A DNA stretch of 64,000 nucleotides from Cochliopodium minus (Eukaryota > Discosea > Himatismenida > Cochliopodiidae), in the NCBI GenBank assembly GCA_024220525.1, contig JAMYWO010000129.1:1-64000 (forward strand). Direction: 5' to 3'. This document shows, piece after piece, positions 21,476-32,294 of this stretch. Made by a program: the position numbers and the translations under genes. Within the stretch, counting starts at the first letter, position 1; every line of letters starts with the position of its first letter. Under the pieces are notes generated by a model. That model ran no database searches, was not told the origin of the DNA, and saw only the letters and a program-made list of their open reading frames with translations.

Positions 21476-23356
21476 ATGGAAGTTAAAAATGAAAGGATTG
21501 ATTTGAATGAAAGGGAAATTGAGAATTTGGTCAGTGAAGAAAATAAAGAGAATATGAATGAAGAACTGAAAAACCCTCCAATTATTGAAGAGAATTCTCC
21601 AAATTCGATTAAACAAGGAAATAACAAAAATAGGGTATCATTAAACATTGCACCTTTGGTCTTTGGTAAGAGAATGAACCAAAAAAAAAATTCAATTTTT
21701 TCTTAAACTCTTTATTCTTTTTTTTGGATCCTCAAAAAGAAATTAAAGAGGAAAATGATGAACATGAAGATAAAAGGGATATGAGAATGATTTATAAGAA
21801 TTCGAGAAGTTCATTACTCACTAATTCTTCTTCTTCCATTTTTTCTATTCCTGAAGAAGATGGAACCGAAATTCCCCAACACCTCCAATCTTCTCCCACA
21901 TCCTCTAAAAAATCAAAAAAATTGAAAAAGTCAAAAAAATCCGCCAAAAATACAAAAAATAGAAACTCTCCCTCCATCAACCCCACAAGGTCCACTAGTT
22001 CAATTGGTCCAATCACCTCTTCTCCAAATAGAAATTCTCTAATCTCTTCCCTGAAAAATTCAAAGAAAAGTGAGGGAATCATTAATTCTCCCAAACAAAA
22101 CGAAGACACAAACATAATAAACACACCAAAAAATACAGATAATTTTTGTACTAATGACTCTATTTCAAATGAAAACAATATCGATAAAAAGGATGATAAT
22201 AACATTTTAAATGAAAATTTAAATATAAAATTTGAAGGATATTTAAAAAAAGAAAATCCCAATGGTAATCTTTTTTTTTTTGTCTCTTAAATTGGAAAGT
22301 ATGATTACAAAAATTTTTTAAAATTAAACAGGATTCATTAAAATATGGAAAAACAGATATTTTTTGATAAAAGATAATAGATTGTATTATTTTGAAGAAA
22401 AAACCAAAATAAACCAATCTCCCCTCGGTTACATTCCCCTTTCTTTCACTAAACGCATCTCTTTCGCTGAGAATTCAAAAAACAGTAATCTCAAATAATT
22501 ATTTAAAAAATTCCCTTTATTTTATTTTATTTTATTTAATTCAACTAAATTTAATTATTTTATTTATTTTCAAAAAAAAAATTATTTTCATTCATTCAAT
22601 CTTAATTTTTTCAAATAGATGTTTTCCAAGTGGAAACTAAAGAAAGAACATATTATCTTCAAGCGTCAAGTTATGAGAATATGATAGAATGGATCCAAAA
22701 TTTAGAACAAGCAAGAAAAGATTGTAAAAAAAAAAATAAAAAAAAAAAAATTAAATTGAATTGAAAAAAAAAATTTTAGCACTAAGGGATATAGAAAATG
22801 AGAAAAAGTACTTCTCCTCCCCAATGTACCAAAATAACATCATGGTAGTCCTTTCTCATATTTATTTATTTCTAATAAAATTTAACCCAAAAAATAAAAA
22901 ATTAGAATAAAACAAAAGAAGGATTTGTTTTAAAACTAAGAACAACATATGGTAGATTTGCTTGGGTATTTTCCTCTTACAAATCTTTTAATTTTAAATT
23001 TTTATTTTTATTTTGTATTTTATTTTTAAATTTTATTTTTAAATTTTATTTCAAAAAATTTTATTGTATACATAAAAAAAAAGATTAAAAAATTTGTGGT
23101 GATACAAGATGGCTTATTATACAAGTACAAAGAAAATAAGACTATGTATGAAGAAAAATTTTCTCTTTATAAATGTAAACTTATCGAATATGAGGCTCAC
23201 ATTTTTGATGGGACTTCTTTTCAAGTCAACTTAATCGACAAAAACTGTCTTATTTTCAGATTCGAATCGCAACTTGAAGCTCAGGATTGGATAAACTGTA
23301 TTTTAAGAAATAGACTTTGTATTAATGAATCTATTGATTCTTTAATAGCAAACTGA
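21476..23356 (+). CDS. Protein with two pleckstrin-homology domains
   Basis: Seven exons: 21476-21665, 21740-22264, 22332-22484, 22619-22723, 22780-22844, 22906-22965 and 23084-23356, 456 residues. The N-terminal 230 residues are disordered, with Glu- and Asn-rich parts and a Lys/Ser block (KKSKKLKKSKKSAK). PH domain 1 spans FEGYLKKENPNGFIKIWKNR to MIEWIQNLEQA, with the conserved C-terminal Trp. PH domain 2 spans KEGFVLKLRTTYGRFAW to AQDWINCILR. Such proteins bind phosphoinositides or adaptors at membranes. The second domain has KLRTTYGRFAWIKKF, a plausible basic lipid-binding loop. No other catalytic domain is present. Confidence 0.8.
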
Positions 23357-23535
23357 AAGAAATTTCTAATCATTATGTATTAATTTGTATATTAAAAATC
23401 AAAAAAAAAAAAGCATATTATGAAAACAATTTTGTTCCTTGATTTAAATAGATCATCCATGATTTTTTTTTTTTTTTTTATTCTATCAATTATATATTAA
23501 AAATAAAAGATTGTTGAAATTAAACAAAGATCATA

Positions 23536-23784
23536 ATGCAAGAAGTCCAAAAGAAATTTAACAATTTACTGGAAGATTATAAATTATTGGAAAAAGACCA
23601 TAATTTTGCAACAAAGAAGTTATTTGAATTAAATGAACTGAATAATGCTTTGAAAGACCAAATAAAATTGAATGATGAAGATAAAAAAGAGATTGATAAT
23701 TTGAGATCAAGTATAAGGATGTATCAAATTATACTCTTTTGTCTGCTTATTTATTTCATGTTATCATCAAATGTGTACTATTAA
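23536..23784 (+). CDS. Small coiled-coil protein with C-terminal membrane anchor
   Basis: 82 residues. Positions 3-60 form a continuous amphipathic coil (KKFNNLLEDYKLLEKDHN and onwards), followed by a hydrophobic segment (IILFCLLIYFMLSS) and four residues to the stop. The layout is that of tail-anchored proteins such as small SNARE-like or ER adaptor proteins, but I cannot match a family. It may be one exon of a larger gene. Confidence 0.45.
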   Translation: MQEVQKKFNNLLEDYKLLEKDHNFATKKLFELNELNNALKDQIKLNDEDKKEIDNLRSSIRMYQIILFCLLIYFMLSSNVYY

Positions 23785-24340
23785 AAGAGTAAATTGGATT
23801 CATTATCTTGTTATATCTTTCATTTCTATAATATAAAGAGTATAACAAAAATATAAATCCTGAAAAAAAATATGATGAAAATCAAACAGAAAATTTCATG
23901 TATATATGAATAGAATTAACAGATCATCAAATTTATTCACCAATATAAAAAACAAATATAATAATATAAACAACATAATATGTCTATTTATTATTACCAA
24001 CAAACTAAATTTTGAAATGAAGAAGAAAAAAACAAACATAGGGAAAAGAGAAAAAAAAATAATTTTTGAAAGAAGAGAAAATAAAATAAAAAATATTTTA
24101 TATTTTTATAATTTATTTATTTTTTTTATAAATTTTTTATATTACCATACAGTAAAAATAAAAAAAATGCAAATAAAAAAAAAAATAAAAAAAAAACACA
24201 AATCCTTTTCTTTTAAAAAAAGAAAAAGAGGAGAAACAACTAACAAGATAACAATATTCTTGAATCCCTTACTGTCTGGGTGATATATTATAGTAAAATC
24301 ATTGAAAATTGATTAAAGGATTGCATAAATAAACTATTCA
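23785..24340. other. Intergenic AT-rich stretch, no supported gene
   Basis: 556 bases. One frame (23906-24283) is open, but it encodes only Lys, Asn, Ile, Phe and Arg with no pattern, as expected of A/T-rich noncoding DNA. I see no RNA gene. Confidence 0.5.
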
Positions 24341-27300
24341 ATGGATAATAACGAGGAATTCAATCAAAATAAGAAAAGGACAGTTGAAAATCAAAACGAT
24401 GATTATAGAAACTCCAAAAATAATAGTTACCAGACTAACGATCTGAACGATTCTAAGCATAAATCACAAAAGAAAAGAAAATTATCACCGAAAAGCAACA
24501 ACAATTTTGATCGAGAAAAAAAAAAAAATATTGAAGATGATAGGAAGGAACAAGTGGATATTCCTATCAATCCAGAAAATATTGACATTTTTGTGAAAAA
24601 AGCATTGCTAGAACAAAACAAATCCTTCTTGGAACTGGCAAATAATCCAATTTTTGACTTAAATCAAGTTGATGATGAAATACTATACAGTATCCTTTCT
24701 CAAGATTACATAGATGACTTTTCTTCTCAGTGGCAGAAATATCTACTTTGTGATTCTACTAATTTCCCAAAGCAATTTTCCCAAGTGATTAATTCAAAAT
24801 ATTCCATCAACGAGTCTGCTTCCTCCAATCCACAAAAAAGTAATAACAAAGAGGATAATTGGAGAAATAATTTTGCGTCTTCATCCAAACAAAACAATAA
24901 AATTAAAGAAACGTTTTTTGATTTGATATTCGCATGCTTTTGCAATTCATTTCCAGAAAATATAGAATTAATTATTCACCCCATTTTGATTCTATTATCT
25001 ACTTCTAAAATATCCTTCACTAAATACCTCCCTCCTTTTTCCTCCCTGCATCTATATACCAAAAGCGATTCATCAAAAGTCTTTTCATTCAGATTGGGAG
25101 AATATCTTTTCAGTTATCTTTCTTCTTCCCCTTCTTCACAATCTCAAATCCTGCCTTGGTTACAACATCTTTTGCTTTCTTTTGACAAACAAAATAGAAT
25201 TCTCTTTTTTAAAAATCTCCTTTCAACAAAAGAAGCATCCCAAATAGAATCCATCTTCAATTCAAATTACTTTTCCAATCATTCTGATCTCTCCCACAAA
25301 GAGAAAAGGAAAAGGAACATTCTCCTTTCAGATCTTTCTTCTTCCATCCTTTCATTTCAATTGAATTTGTATCCTCTTCAGGATTCTCCATCTTCGAACG
25401 ATGATTCTTTGCCTCTTTTCTTCCAAAAGTTTTCTCCCTTCTTATTTTCTTTTTTCACGAACAAAGAGAACAAGAGAGAAGTCGAGGATTTGGTTTCATC
25501 ATTCATATTTCCCACCTTTCCTCAACTATTTTCTATCGTCCAATCACAATTCTCAACCCTTCATTCAACGAATGGAAGAAATAATGAGAATATCAATTTG
25601 GAAAACCCCAATGACAATATCATCACTAATTCATCCTTCAATAATGAGAATATCCAAATTAAATTAGAAAGAGAAATTCATCCATCAATGAGAATGAAAA
25701 AGGAAGATCAAAGAATCTTGCAAAAAGAAGGGAATGAAGAAAAACAATTCCAAAACAAAATCAAACTCTTTTTCCATCTTTTCCTCCTCTTTTCCAAACA
25801 ATCCAAAACCCCTTCCTCTTCCTCTTCCAAGGATTGGATCTCTCCTTTTCTTTCTCCTTTCATAAAAGAAATGGAAAAAGTGTATCTTCTCTTCCCTCTT
25901 CTCTTGCCTCACTTCCCCCTTCTCAAAGATGATCCATCTACCCTTTCCTCTCTTTCCATCTCTTGTCATCTTTTCCTTTTCTTCTTGCTCCCATCCTCGC
26001 CTCTTTCTTCTTTTTTTACCTCTTCTTCTTTTTCTTTCTCTTCTCCCTCTTCCAACAGAAGTGACAGTAGAAATGAAAAGAAATACAAAGTAAAAAAATC
26101 TCCGCTTACAAAAAGCTTGAAGCTTTTATCCTCCCTCCATTCTTCACCAACTATCTCTAATCTCTTTTTCCATCTCCTCCACCTCTCCCTTTTTTCTTCC
26201 TCCTCCACCCTCTTCGCACCTCCTCTCCTTCTCTTCGCATCTCTCCTCCAAGAAAACAAAGAAAGAAACAAAGAGGGGGATAGAGAGGAAGATAGAAAGA
26301 AGGAAAAGAAGAGGGGAATGGAAATGATGAAGAGGATGATAGAAAGCCATTTTTACTTGCAAAAAGAGCCACTTCTTCTTCGTCTTCTTTCCTCTTCTTT
26401 CGTTTCTTTTCTTCACTTTTTCCTTCTCTTTTCTTCTTCTCCTCCCCTCTTTTTTTTGAGAGGAGAGGAAGACAAAAAGAAAAAGAGGGAAGAGTACAGA
26501 ATGTTCGGTGAAACTGCTTTTCTCAAATTATTCTTTTTCCTCTCCAACTCTTTACCTCTCTCTCATTCTTTCTCCCTCTCCTCCTCCCCTTCTTCCTCTT
26601 CTTCTTCTTCGTCTTATTTTCTTTCCCTTTTCTTTTCTTTTCTTTACACCTCCAATAACCAAGTTAACAATCATATGAACAGTAGTATGGTGGATATGGG
26701 GAATATGGTGGATAAAGAAATAATAAAGAGGGTGTACAAAAGGGTTTTTAGTGTTTTCTCTTCTTCTTTTTCTCTTCCCTCCTCCTCCTCTTTTTTTCTC
26801 TTTTCTTCTGGTGATACTCTTAATAACAGTAACAGCATTAATAACAGTAACAACATTAATAATAGTGACAACAATTCTTACAATACCAGTGGGAATAGTA
26901 GCAATCATTTCAACAATAAAAATTACTCTCGTAATAATTACAATGATTCCAAGTACAGTAATCACAGTGGTGGCTATAACAACAATAATAACAGAGACTA
27001 CAAAAACAGAAACAAATACTTTCACAATAATAAAAATAACAACAATGACAATGATAACAATAACAATAACAATAACAATGATAACAACTTTGATGATGTT
27101 GATAAAATGAAAGAAAAAAGAGAAAGTAACATTCTTTTATCTGTACTTTCTTCTCCTTGTTCTTTTCTAAATATCCTTAACATGAACCCTCTGCACTTTG
27201 AAATGAAAGAAACGGATTCCAAAGAAGGAATAAATGGGACAACAACTGAAACAAAAGCGACAAAAACAGAAACGAAAGCGACAAAAACAGAGCAAAATTA

Positions 27301-28963
27301 TTTTGGAGAAATCATTTCTGTTCTTTTCCCCTTTTCTTTTTCTCAGCAAATTGATGGCAACAACAACACCAACAGCCACATCAGTGACATTAGTGATACC
27401 AGCATCCATTATAGCAACACTAATAACGGAACTCATCCTCCTTCTCATGACCAACAAGTGAAGGAAGAAAGAAGGGGAGAAGGGGAAAAGAAGGAAAGAG
27501 AAAGGATAGAGGGTTATGTGAAAGAAATTAAAAAAGAAATGAACCCAAAAGAACTTCCTCTCCTCCTCTCTTTCCTCTCTTCTCTTTTCTCCAATAATGA
27601 CAGTTACAAAAAGGAAAACGACAACAACAAAAAAAAGAAAAAGGAAAACAAGAAGAAAGAAGAAACAAAGAAAATGCAAAAAATGAAAATTATAAGCAGT
27701 TTCCCTCCTCTTCTTTTGTTTCCCCTCCTTCTCCAATCTCCTTCTTCATCCTCCTCCTCAACAACCATATCTGTATCAACCACATCTCCTCTTCTCAACA
27801 GTTTCTTTCGTTGCGTCTTTCATTTTATTTCTCCTCAAAACAATTCCCCCAACAAAAATTATAACAATAATAATTACAATAACAACCATTATTCACCAAA
27901 CAGTGCACAAGGAAAAATCAGGGAAACAGTGTATGAGATGATGGGGGAGTATTCAACCATGTTTCCTTTCTCTTTTCTTCCTCTCCTCTCTTCTTTTTAT
28001 TTCTCTTCTTTTTTCTCTCCCCTCCCCCTCCTTTCTTCCAACAAAAGTATGGGAGACAACACTTATGGAGGAAGAGGAGACAGCACCAACTCTACAGACA
28101 TTCATGTTGGAGAAATGATCAAAATATTCACCAAAACAAAAAGAGAGATACAAGACTTTATTCATTCTTTTCTTTCTCCTCTTCTTCTCCGTCTCTTTTC
28201 TTTCTCTCCTTCTTTTACCCATTTCTCTGTTGGAAACAATGTTAACAATAATGGAGATGATAACAACGGAAACAAAGGAAACAGGTACCAAAACTTTTTG
28301 GATGGGAATAGAAGCAAGTTTGATAACATTTTCAATGAAGATAGTGAGACCGAGAATACTTTAAACAACAAAAATGAAAACCTTTTCTCTTTTTTCCTTT
28401 CAGTGTCTCCTTTTAAGAACAAAATGAACAGTATCGAATTTGATGAAAACGAAACAATAGATACTTCTAATCTCTCTTACAAATTTGCTGAAACACGCAC
28501 TGTTTTGAATTCCAATCTCACTTTTTTCTTGATCAACTTGATTTCAAACACAAATGTGAATGACCAGTGGGGAGAAGAAGAAAAGAGGCAACTTGTTGAT
28601 TTTTTGATTCGTTTTTTTGGATCTTTGTTTCTTCAAAATTTGGATATTTCTTCCAAGAAAAATGTTTTTGAAATTTTCTCACATTCTATTTTATCTCCTT
28701 CTTTTAATACCAACAAGCTATATCTCTCCTTATTTTCCGATTTAATTGAAAAACACTTGAATTTTTTCGAGAAAACTTTGGAACCTTCCTATCTTATTTC
28801 TTCCACTTCTCTCAAAAAATCTTCTCTCATTGTTACTTCTTTTTATTTGAACGTTTTGAACGAAAAAAAGTTTGATAATTTCAATCTTTCTCCTCTCCAA
28901 TCCTCTATTCTCAAAAAATACAAATTACTTTCTGGAAAATCTTTTTCTTTATGTTCTATTTAA
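24341..28963 (+). CDS. Giant unrecognised low-complexity protein, single exon
   Basis: A 1540-codon intron-free frame. Residues 1-75 are polar with a nuclear-signal-like KKRKLSPKS. Residues 90-500 and the last 130 or so are ordinary mixed helical sequence (DLNQVDDEILYSILSQDYID; FGSLFLQNLDISSKKNVFEI) and look like helical-repeat protein. Between them lie long Ser/Leu/Phe blocks coded by pyrimidine-only DNA, Lys/Glu/Arg blocks coded by purine-only DNA, and an Asn-rich region (DNA 26820-27085). Conserved-looking ends and a very long open frame argue for a real gene. I do not recognise the family; a large nuclear scaffold is only a guess. It is compositionally akin to the SAPS gene at 13.5 kb. 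Confidence 0.7.
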   Translation: MDNNEEFNQNKKRTVENQNDDYRNSKNNSYQTNDLNDSKHKSQKKRKLSPKSNNNFDREKKKNIEDDRKEQVDIPINPENIDIFVKKALLEQNKSFLELANNPIFDLNQVDDEILYSILSQDYIDDFSSQWQKYLLCDSTNFPKQFSQVINSKYSINESASSNPQKSNNKEDNWRNNFASSSKQNNKIKETFFDLIFACFCNSFPENIELIIHPILILLSTSKISFTKYLPPFSSLHLYTKSDSSKVFSFRLGEYLFSYLSSSPSSQSQILPWLQHLLLSFDKQNRILFFKNLLSTKEASQIESIFNSNYFSNHSDLSHKEKRKRNILLSDLSSSILSFQLNLYPLQDSPSSNDDSLPLFFQKFSPFLFSFFTNKENKREVEDLVSSFIFPTFPQLFSIVQSQFSTLHSTNGRNNENINLENPNDNIITNSSFNNENIQIKLEREIHPSMRMKKEDQRILQKEGNEEKQFQNKIKLFFHLFLLFSKQSKTPSSSSSKDWISPFLSPFIKEMEKVYLLFPLLLPHFPLLKDDPSTLSSLSISCHLFLFFLLPSSPLSSFFTSSSFSFSSPSSNRSDSRNEKKYKVKKSPLTKSLKLLSSLHSSPTISNLFFHLLHLSLFSSSSTLFAPPLLLFASLLQENKERNKEGDREEDRKKEKKRGMEMMKRMIESHFYLQKEPLLLRLLSSSFVSFLHFFLLFSSSPPLFFLRGEEDKKKKREEYRMFGETAFLKLFFFLSNSLPLSHSFSLSSSPSSSSSSSSYFLSLFFSFLYTSNNQVNNHMNSSMVDMGNMVDKEIIKRVYKRVFSVFSSSFSLPSSSSFFLFSSGDTLNNSNSINNSNNINNSDNNSYNTSGNSSNHFNNKNYSRNNYNDSKYSNHSGGYNNNNNRDYKNRNKYFHNNKNNNNDNDNNNNNNNNDNNFDDVDKMKEKRESNILLSVLSSPCSFLNILNMNPLHFEMKETDSKEGINGTTTETKATKTETKATKTEQNYFGEIISVLFPFSFSQQIDGNNNTNSHISDISDTSIHYSNTNNGTHPPSHDQQVKEERRGEGEKKERERIEGYVKEIKKEMNPKELPLLLSFLSSLFSNNDSYKKENDNNKKKKKENKKKEETKKMQKMKIISSFPPLLLFPLLLQSPSSSSSSTTISVSTTSPLLNSFFRCVFHFISPQNNSPNKNYNNNNYNNNHYSPNSAQGKIRETVYEMMGEYSTMFPFSFLPLLSSFYFSSFFSPLPLLSSNKSMGDNTYGGRGDSTNSTDIHVGEMIKIFTKTKREIQDFIHSFLSPLLLRLFSFSPSFTHFSVGNNVNNNGDDNNGNKGNRYQNFLDGNRSKFDNIFNEDSETENTLNNKNENLFSFFLSVSPFKNKMNSIEFDENETIDTSNLSYKFAETRTVLNSNLTFFLINLISNTNVNDQWGEEEKRQLVDFLIRFFGSLFLQNLDISSKKNVFEIFSHSILSPSFNTNKLYLSLFSDLIEKHLNFFEKTLEPSYLISSTSLKKSSLIVTSFYLNVLNEKKFDNFNLSPLQSSILKKYKLLSGKSFSLCSI
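26820..27085 (+). repeat. AAC/AAT codon repeat encoding poly-Asn/Ser
   Basis: Dense AATAAC, AACAGT and AACAAT triplets within the giant gene, giving an Asn/Ser-rich, presumably disordered region. It stays in frame throughout, so the expansion is by whole codons. Confidence 0.75.
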
Positions 28964-29057
28964 AGAAATTCAAAAATGTTTTTGTAAAAATAAGAGAGTA
29001 TCAACATGTGTAGAAAATTAAATTCTAATTTATTTATATTTTATATTTTTTTTTTTT

Positions 29058-30609
29058 TTAATTTATTTCTTCAAGATCATAATCATCAAGTTTATCTTCT
29101 CTAAAATGACAAATACTTCTTGCCTTTTGAATAACATCTTTGCTTAATTCTCCAATGAGAACACTTTCTTCAGTTGAAAGTTTTTTAATTTCTTCATCTT
29201 TCTGTAAAAATGGAGGAATGAACATGCTTTCCCTTTATTCGACAACGAAAATTAAAAAAAAAATATATAAAATATACTAAATATTTTAAATAACCCAAAG
29301 TGTTCTCCTGCACATGAGACACTCATTAAAAATACAAGATTCTCAATTGCTCTTGTTATAAGAAAGTGTTTTCTTTTTAAAGATAATTAAAAAATAATTC
29401 AAAAAAAAAAACTTTAATAAGTAAAAGTTGAATGTAATTAACCTTGAGAAGAAAGTGATATCTCTTGGAAAGCAACCTTTAAATCATTTTTGATTTAATT
29501 ATTATTTAAAATATATTTTTATGAATTTTTGAACCTGCATGTATAATAACTTCACATCCTTTCTCGACCAAAGCGCTCCAAATTTTTGGAAAACGGAGAT
29601 CTAATTTTTTATTAAATTTTTTTTTTTTAAATTATTTAATCTGGTTGAGATAAAAATACCATAACAAATCAAAACACCAAATTTGAATCCGTCCAAAATA
29701 AAAGTGGATAAAGCTTTTTTCATAGGAGAACGGAACCTTAAATTGAAAAATAAAAAAAAAAATAAAAAAAAAAAAGGAATAAAAAAAAAAAAAATAATAA
29801 ATAACTTAAAAAAAATTAAATAAATTAAAAAAAAAAATAAAAAAAATAAAAAAAATCAAAATTTAAACCATTTGGTTTCCGCACATTCACCGTAATTACA
29901 TAAGTGGGATTTATTGTAAATCGTTTCGACAGATCCTTTGTCATTAATAACAATGTTGGAGATGGTGTAGAAAGTCTCTTTTTTTTCTTCGTCAATGTGT
30001 TTCAATGCGGTGGAGAAGCTGATGTAACATTTACGTTTGATTGCTAAAGAAGAGAATACAGAAAAGGAGTATGATGTGAGAGAGTTTGTTTCGTTTGATT
30101 GATTTTTATCAACTATTTCTGCCACTTTATCCAAATTATCGAATGATTCATCATAATATCCTATAGAGGACATCTCTGATAATACTTTTTATCCAAAATA
30201 ATGAGAATTTTAGATTTTAATTTAAGGGAAAAGCAAAATTTACCAAATAATCCTTATTTTTTTGATGAGCAATTTATTAATTAAAGGGTGATGTTTATAT
30301 TGAATGTTTATTATTATCAAAATTTGTTACTTATTTCTGTGGATGAATTTTCAATTATTTTGGCTGCATTATCGACATTTATGTTTCTTTCTTTTGATGT
30401 GGGACATGCTATTGTTTTATTTTGAACAGCTGCAATTTTAATAGGTGTTTTATTTTCTATCATTTTATGAAGATCAATTTCCTTTTTTTTTTTTTATAAA
30501 ATTTCCAAAGTTTTTGATGGGGACAAACAAAAGATACCTTTTCAATCAAAAGGTTGTTTTGTAAATCAATTTTTAAATAATTGGGAAATTTCTCAAAAAA
30601 GGATAACAT
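29058..30609 (-). CDS. Nitrilase-superfamily amidase, omega-amidase (NIT2)-like
   Basis: NIT2-type enzymes hydrolyse alpha-ketoglutaramate and related amides. Eight exons: 30609-30538, 30481-30331, 30175-29869, 29736-29660, 29600-29535, 29476-29443, 29372-29295 and 29232-29058, 319 residues, all in phase. It begins with NKTPIKIAAVQNKT. The catalytic Lys lies in TIYNKSHLC, the catalytic Cys in GFKFGVLICYDLRFPKIW, followed by EKGCEVIIHAGCFPRD, TRAIENLVFLMSVSCAGEHF and a NIT2-like tail SKDVIQKARSICHFREDKLD. The catalytic Glu (FPE motif) is missing from these exons; a 9-base candidate exon at 30252-30244 would supply LFEMSS at the right spot. The ligand is inferred from overall similarity to NIT2. 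Confidence 0.85.
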
Positions 30610-30770
30610 TTTAAATTCAAAAAAAAAAAAAAGAATTTTACATTGTTATAACAAGATTTGTAGATTTTAGAGGAAAAAGCCTTGTATAAGAAGGTAATTA
30701 TTTGATTATTGGTCCTTCAATTCATTGTTTTAAACTCCTTTTACAAAGTAGATAAAAAAATTAAAAAAAA

Positions 30771-32152
30771 ATGAGTTTGGATGAAAAGAAGGATGCAGAA
30801 GATATTCACAATGCAATAAAAGGATTGGGTACAGATGAAAAAACTTTGATTAACATAATTGGAAGAAGACCAAATAAACATCTACAAGTAAATTAAAAAA
30901 AAAAATTTATACTTTACAAATTTACAAAGAAAATTAAAACTCCTTTTAAATATTAAATAAATATTCTTCAAAACAAACTCAAATAATCATTAGAAAGTCA
31001 GAGAAGCATATCATACTTTGTATAATAAAGATATCATTAAGGATGTAGAATCAGATACTTCATTAAACTTTCAAAGACTTTTGATTGCTCTATGTAAAAC
31101 CATTTTTTCCATTTCAAAGAAAATTAATTAAATTTTTCGCCGAAACGGAGAAAATATTTAAATTTTAAAATCAAAAATGGATAAAATTTTTATAATTTAA
31201 AAAAAAATAGTGAGATCAAGAGCAGAAACATGTGTAGAAGAATTAATAAAAGCAATGAAAGGAATAAAAAAATTGGATAGAGTTTTAATTGATATACTTT
31301 GTACTTCATCAAACAGAAGAATAGAGGAACTCAAGGAAATCTATCACAAGAAAACGGGAAAGACCCTCGAAGAAGCTGTGAAAAGCAATACAAAGGGAGA
31401 TTTTAAAAAAATTCTTTTGAAGGCTTTGGAAGCCAAAAGAGGAACAGGAATAGAAACTGATCAAATAGATTCTGATGTAGAAAGATTATACAAAGTAAAT
31501 CAAAATAAACAAAATATTGGTTTAATTATTTTAATTTATCAATATTATTTTCATTTTAGGCAGGTGAAGGAAAAATTGGAACAGATGAAACTGTAAAAAA
31601 ATTTTTGTCATTTTCACACCAATTTAACATTTAAAAGAAATTTCTCTTGAAATCATTTTTCAATCTTTTTTTTATAATCTTAATAGACATTCAGAGAAAT
31701 TTTTACTTCAAGATCTCCCGAACATTTGGGATTGGTAGATAAAAAATACAAAGAGAAACACAAACACACTTTGGAACAAGCCATCAATGCCGAAACCAGC
31801 GGAAGTTTTGCAAAGTCTCTTTTGGCTTTGTCACAAACTCCTCAAGCATATTGGGCTGTAAAAATCAATTTGGCTGTTCAAAAATTAGGAACAGATGACG
31901 ATGTAATTATAAGGTAGTTAAATTCTCAATTTTTCTTTAACTTTTTTTTATTTTTACTTTTTATTTTTATTTTTTAATAGATGTTTTACAGAGTGTAATA
32001 AGCCTCTTCTTTGTGAAATTTCCAAAATTTATCAAAAGCGCTATAAAGTTTCTCTTCATGATGATATCAAAGGTGATACTTCTGGAAGTTACAGAGAGTT
32101 GCTGTTTACCTTGATGGATCTTTCTGAGCATGAAAAGATTTACTATAATTAA
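30771..32152 (+). CDS. Annexin (four-repeat calcium/phospholipid-binding protein)
   Basis: Six exons in phase: 30771-30887, 30994-31093, 31211-31494, 31560-31592, 31687-31913 and 31981-32152, 310 residues, standard for annexins with a short N terminus. Four repeats are visible: repeat 1 with KGLGTDEKTLINII, repeat 2 with KAMKGIKKLDRVLIDIL, repeat 3 with GKIGTDETTFREIF and repeat 4 with QKLGTDDDVIIRCF. The type II calcium loop GxGTD is kept in repeats 1, 3 and 4, but repeat 2 has lost it (KGIKKLD). Each repeat ends in the usual D-T-S-G-x-(F/Y) helix (SNTKGDFKK, AETSGSFAK, GDTSGSYRE). It probably binds acidic membranes in the cytosol in a calcium-dependent way. Confidence 0.93.
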
Positions 32153-32294
32153 TTTTTCTTTTTTTGTTTTTTTCTTCTTAATTCCTATTAAATTATTTTA
32201 TCAATTTAAATTTTATTTTTCATTGAATTTCAAAGAAAAAAAAGAAAAATTTAAATATATCATTAATTATTTTAATCAAATTCATAATTAAAAA

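Noticed and set aside
23906-24283. Possible Lys/Asn-rich gene
   Set aside because: Composition is that of raw A/T-rich DNA; no motif, no exon structure and no clear start context.
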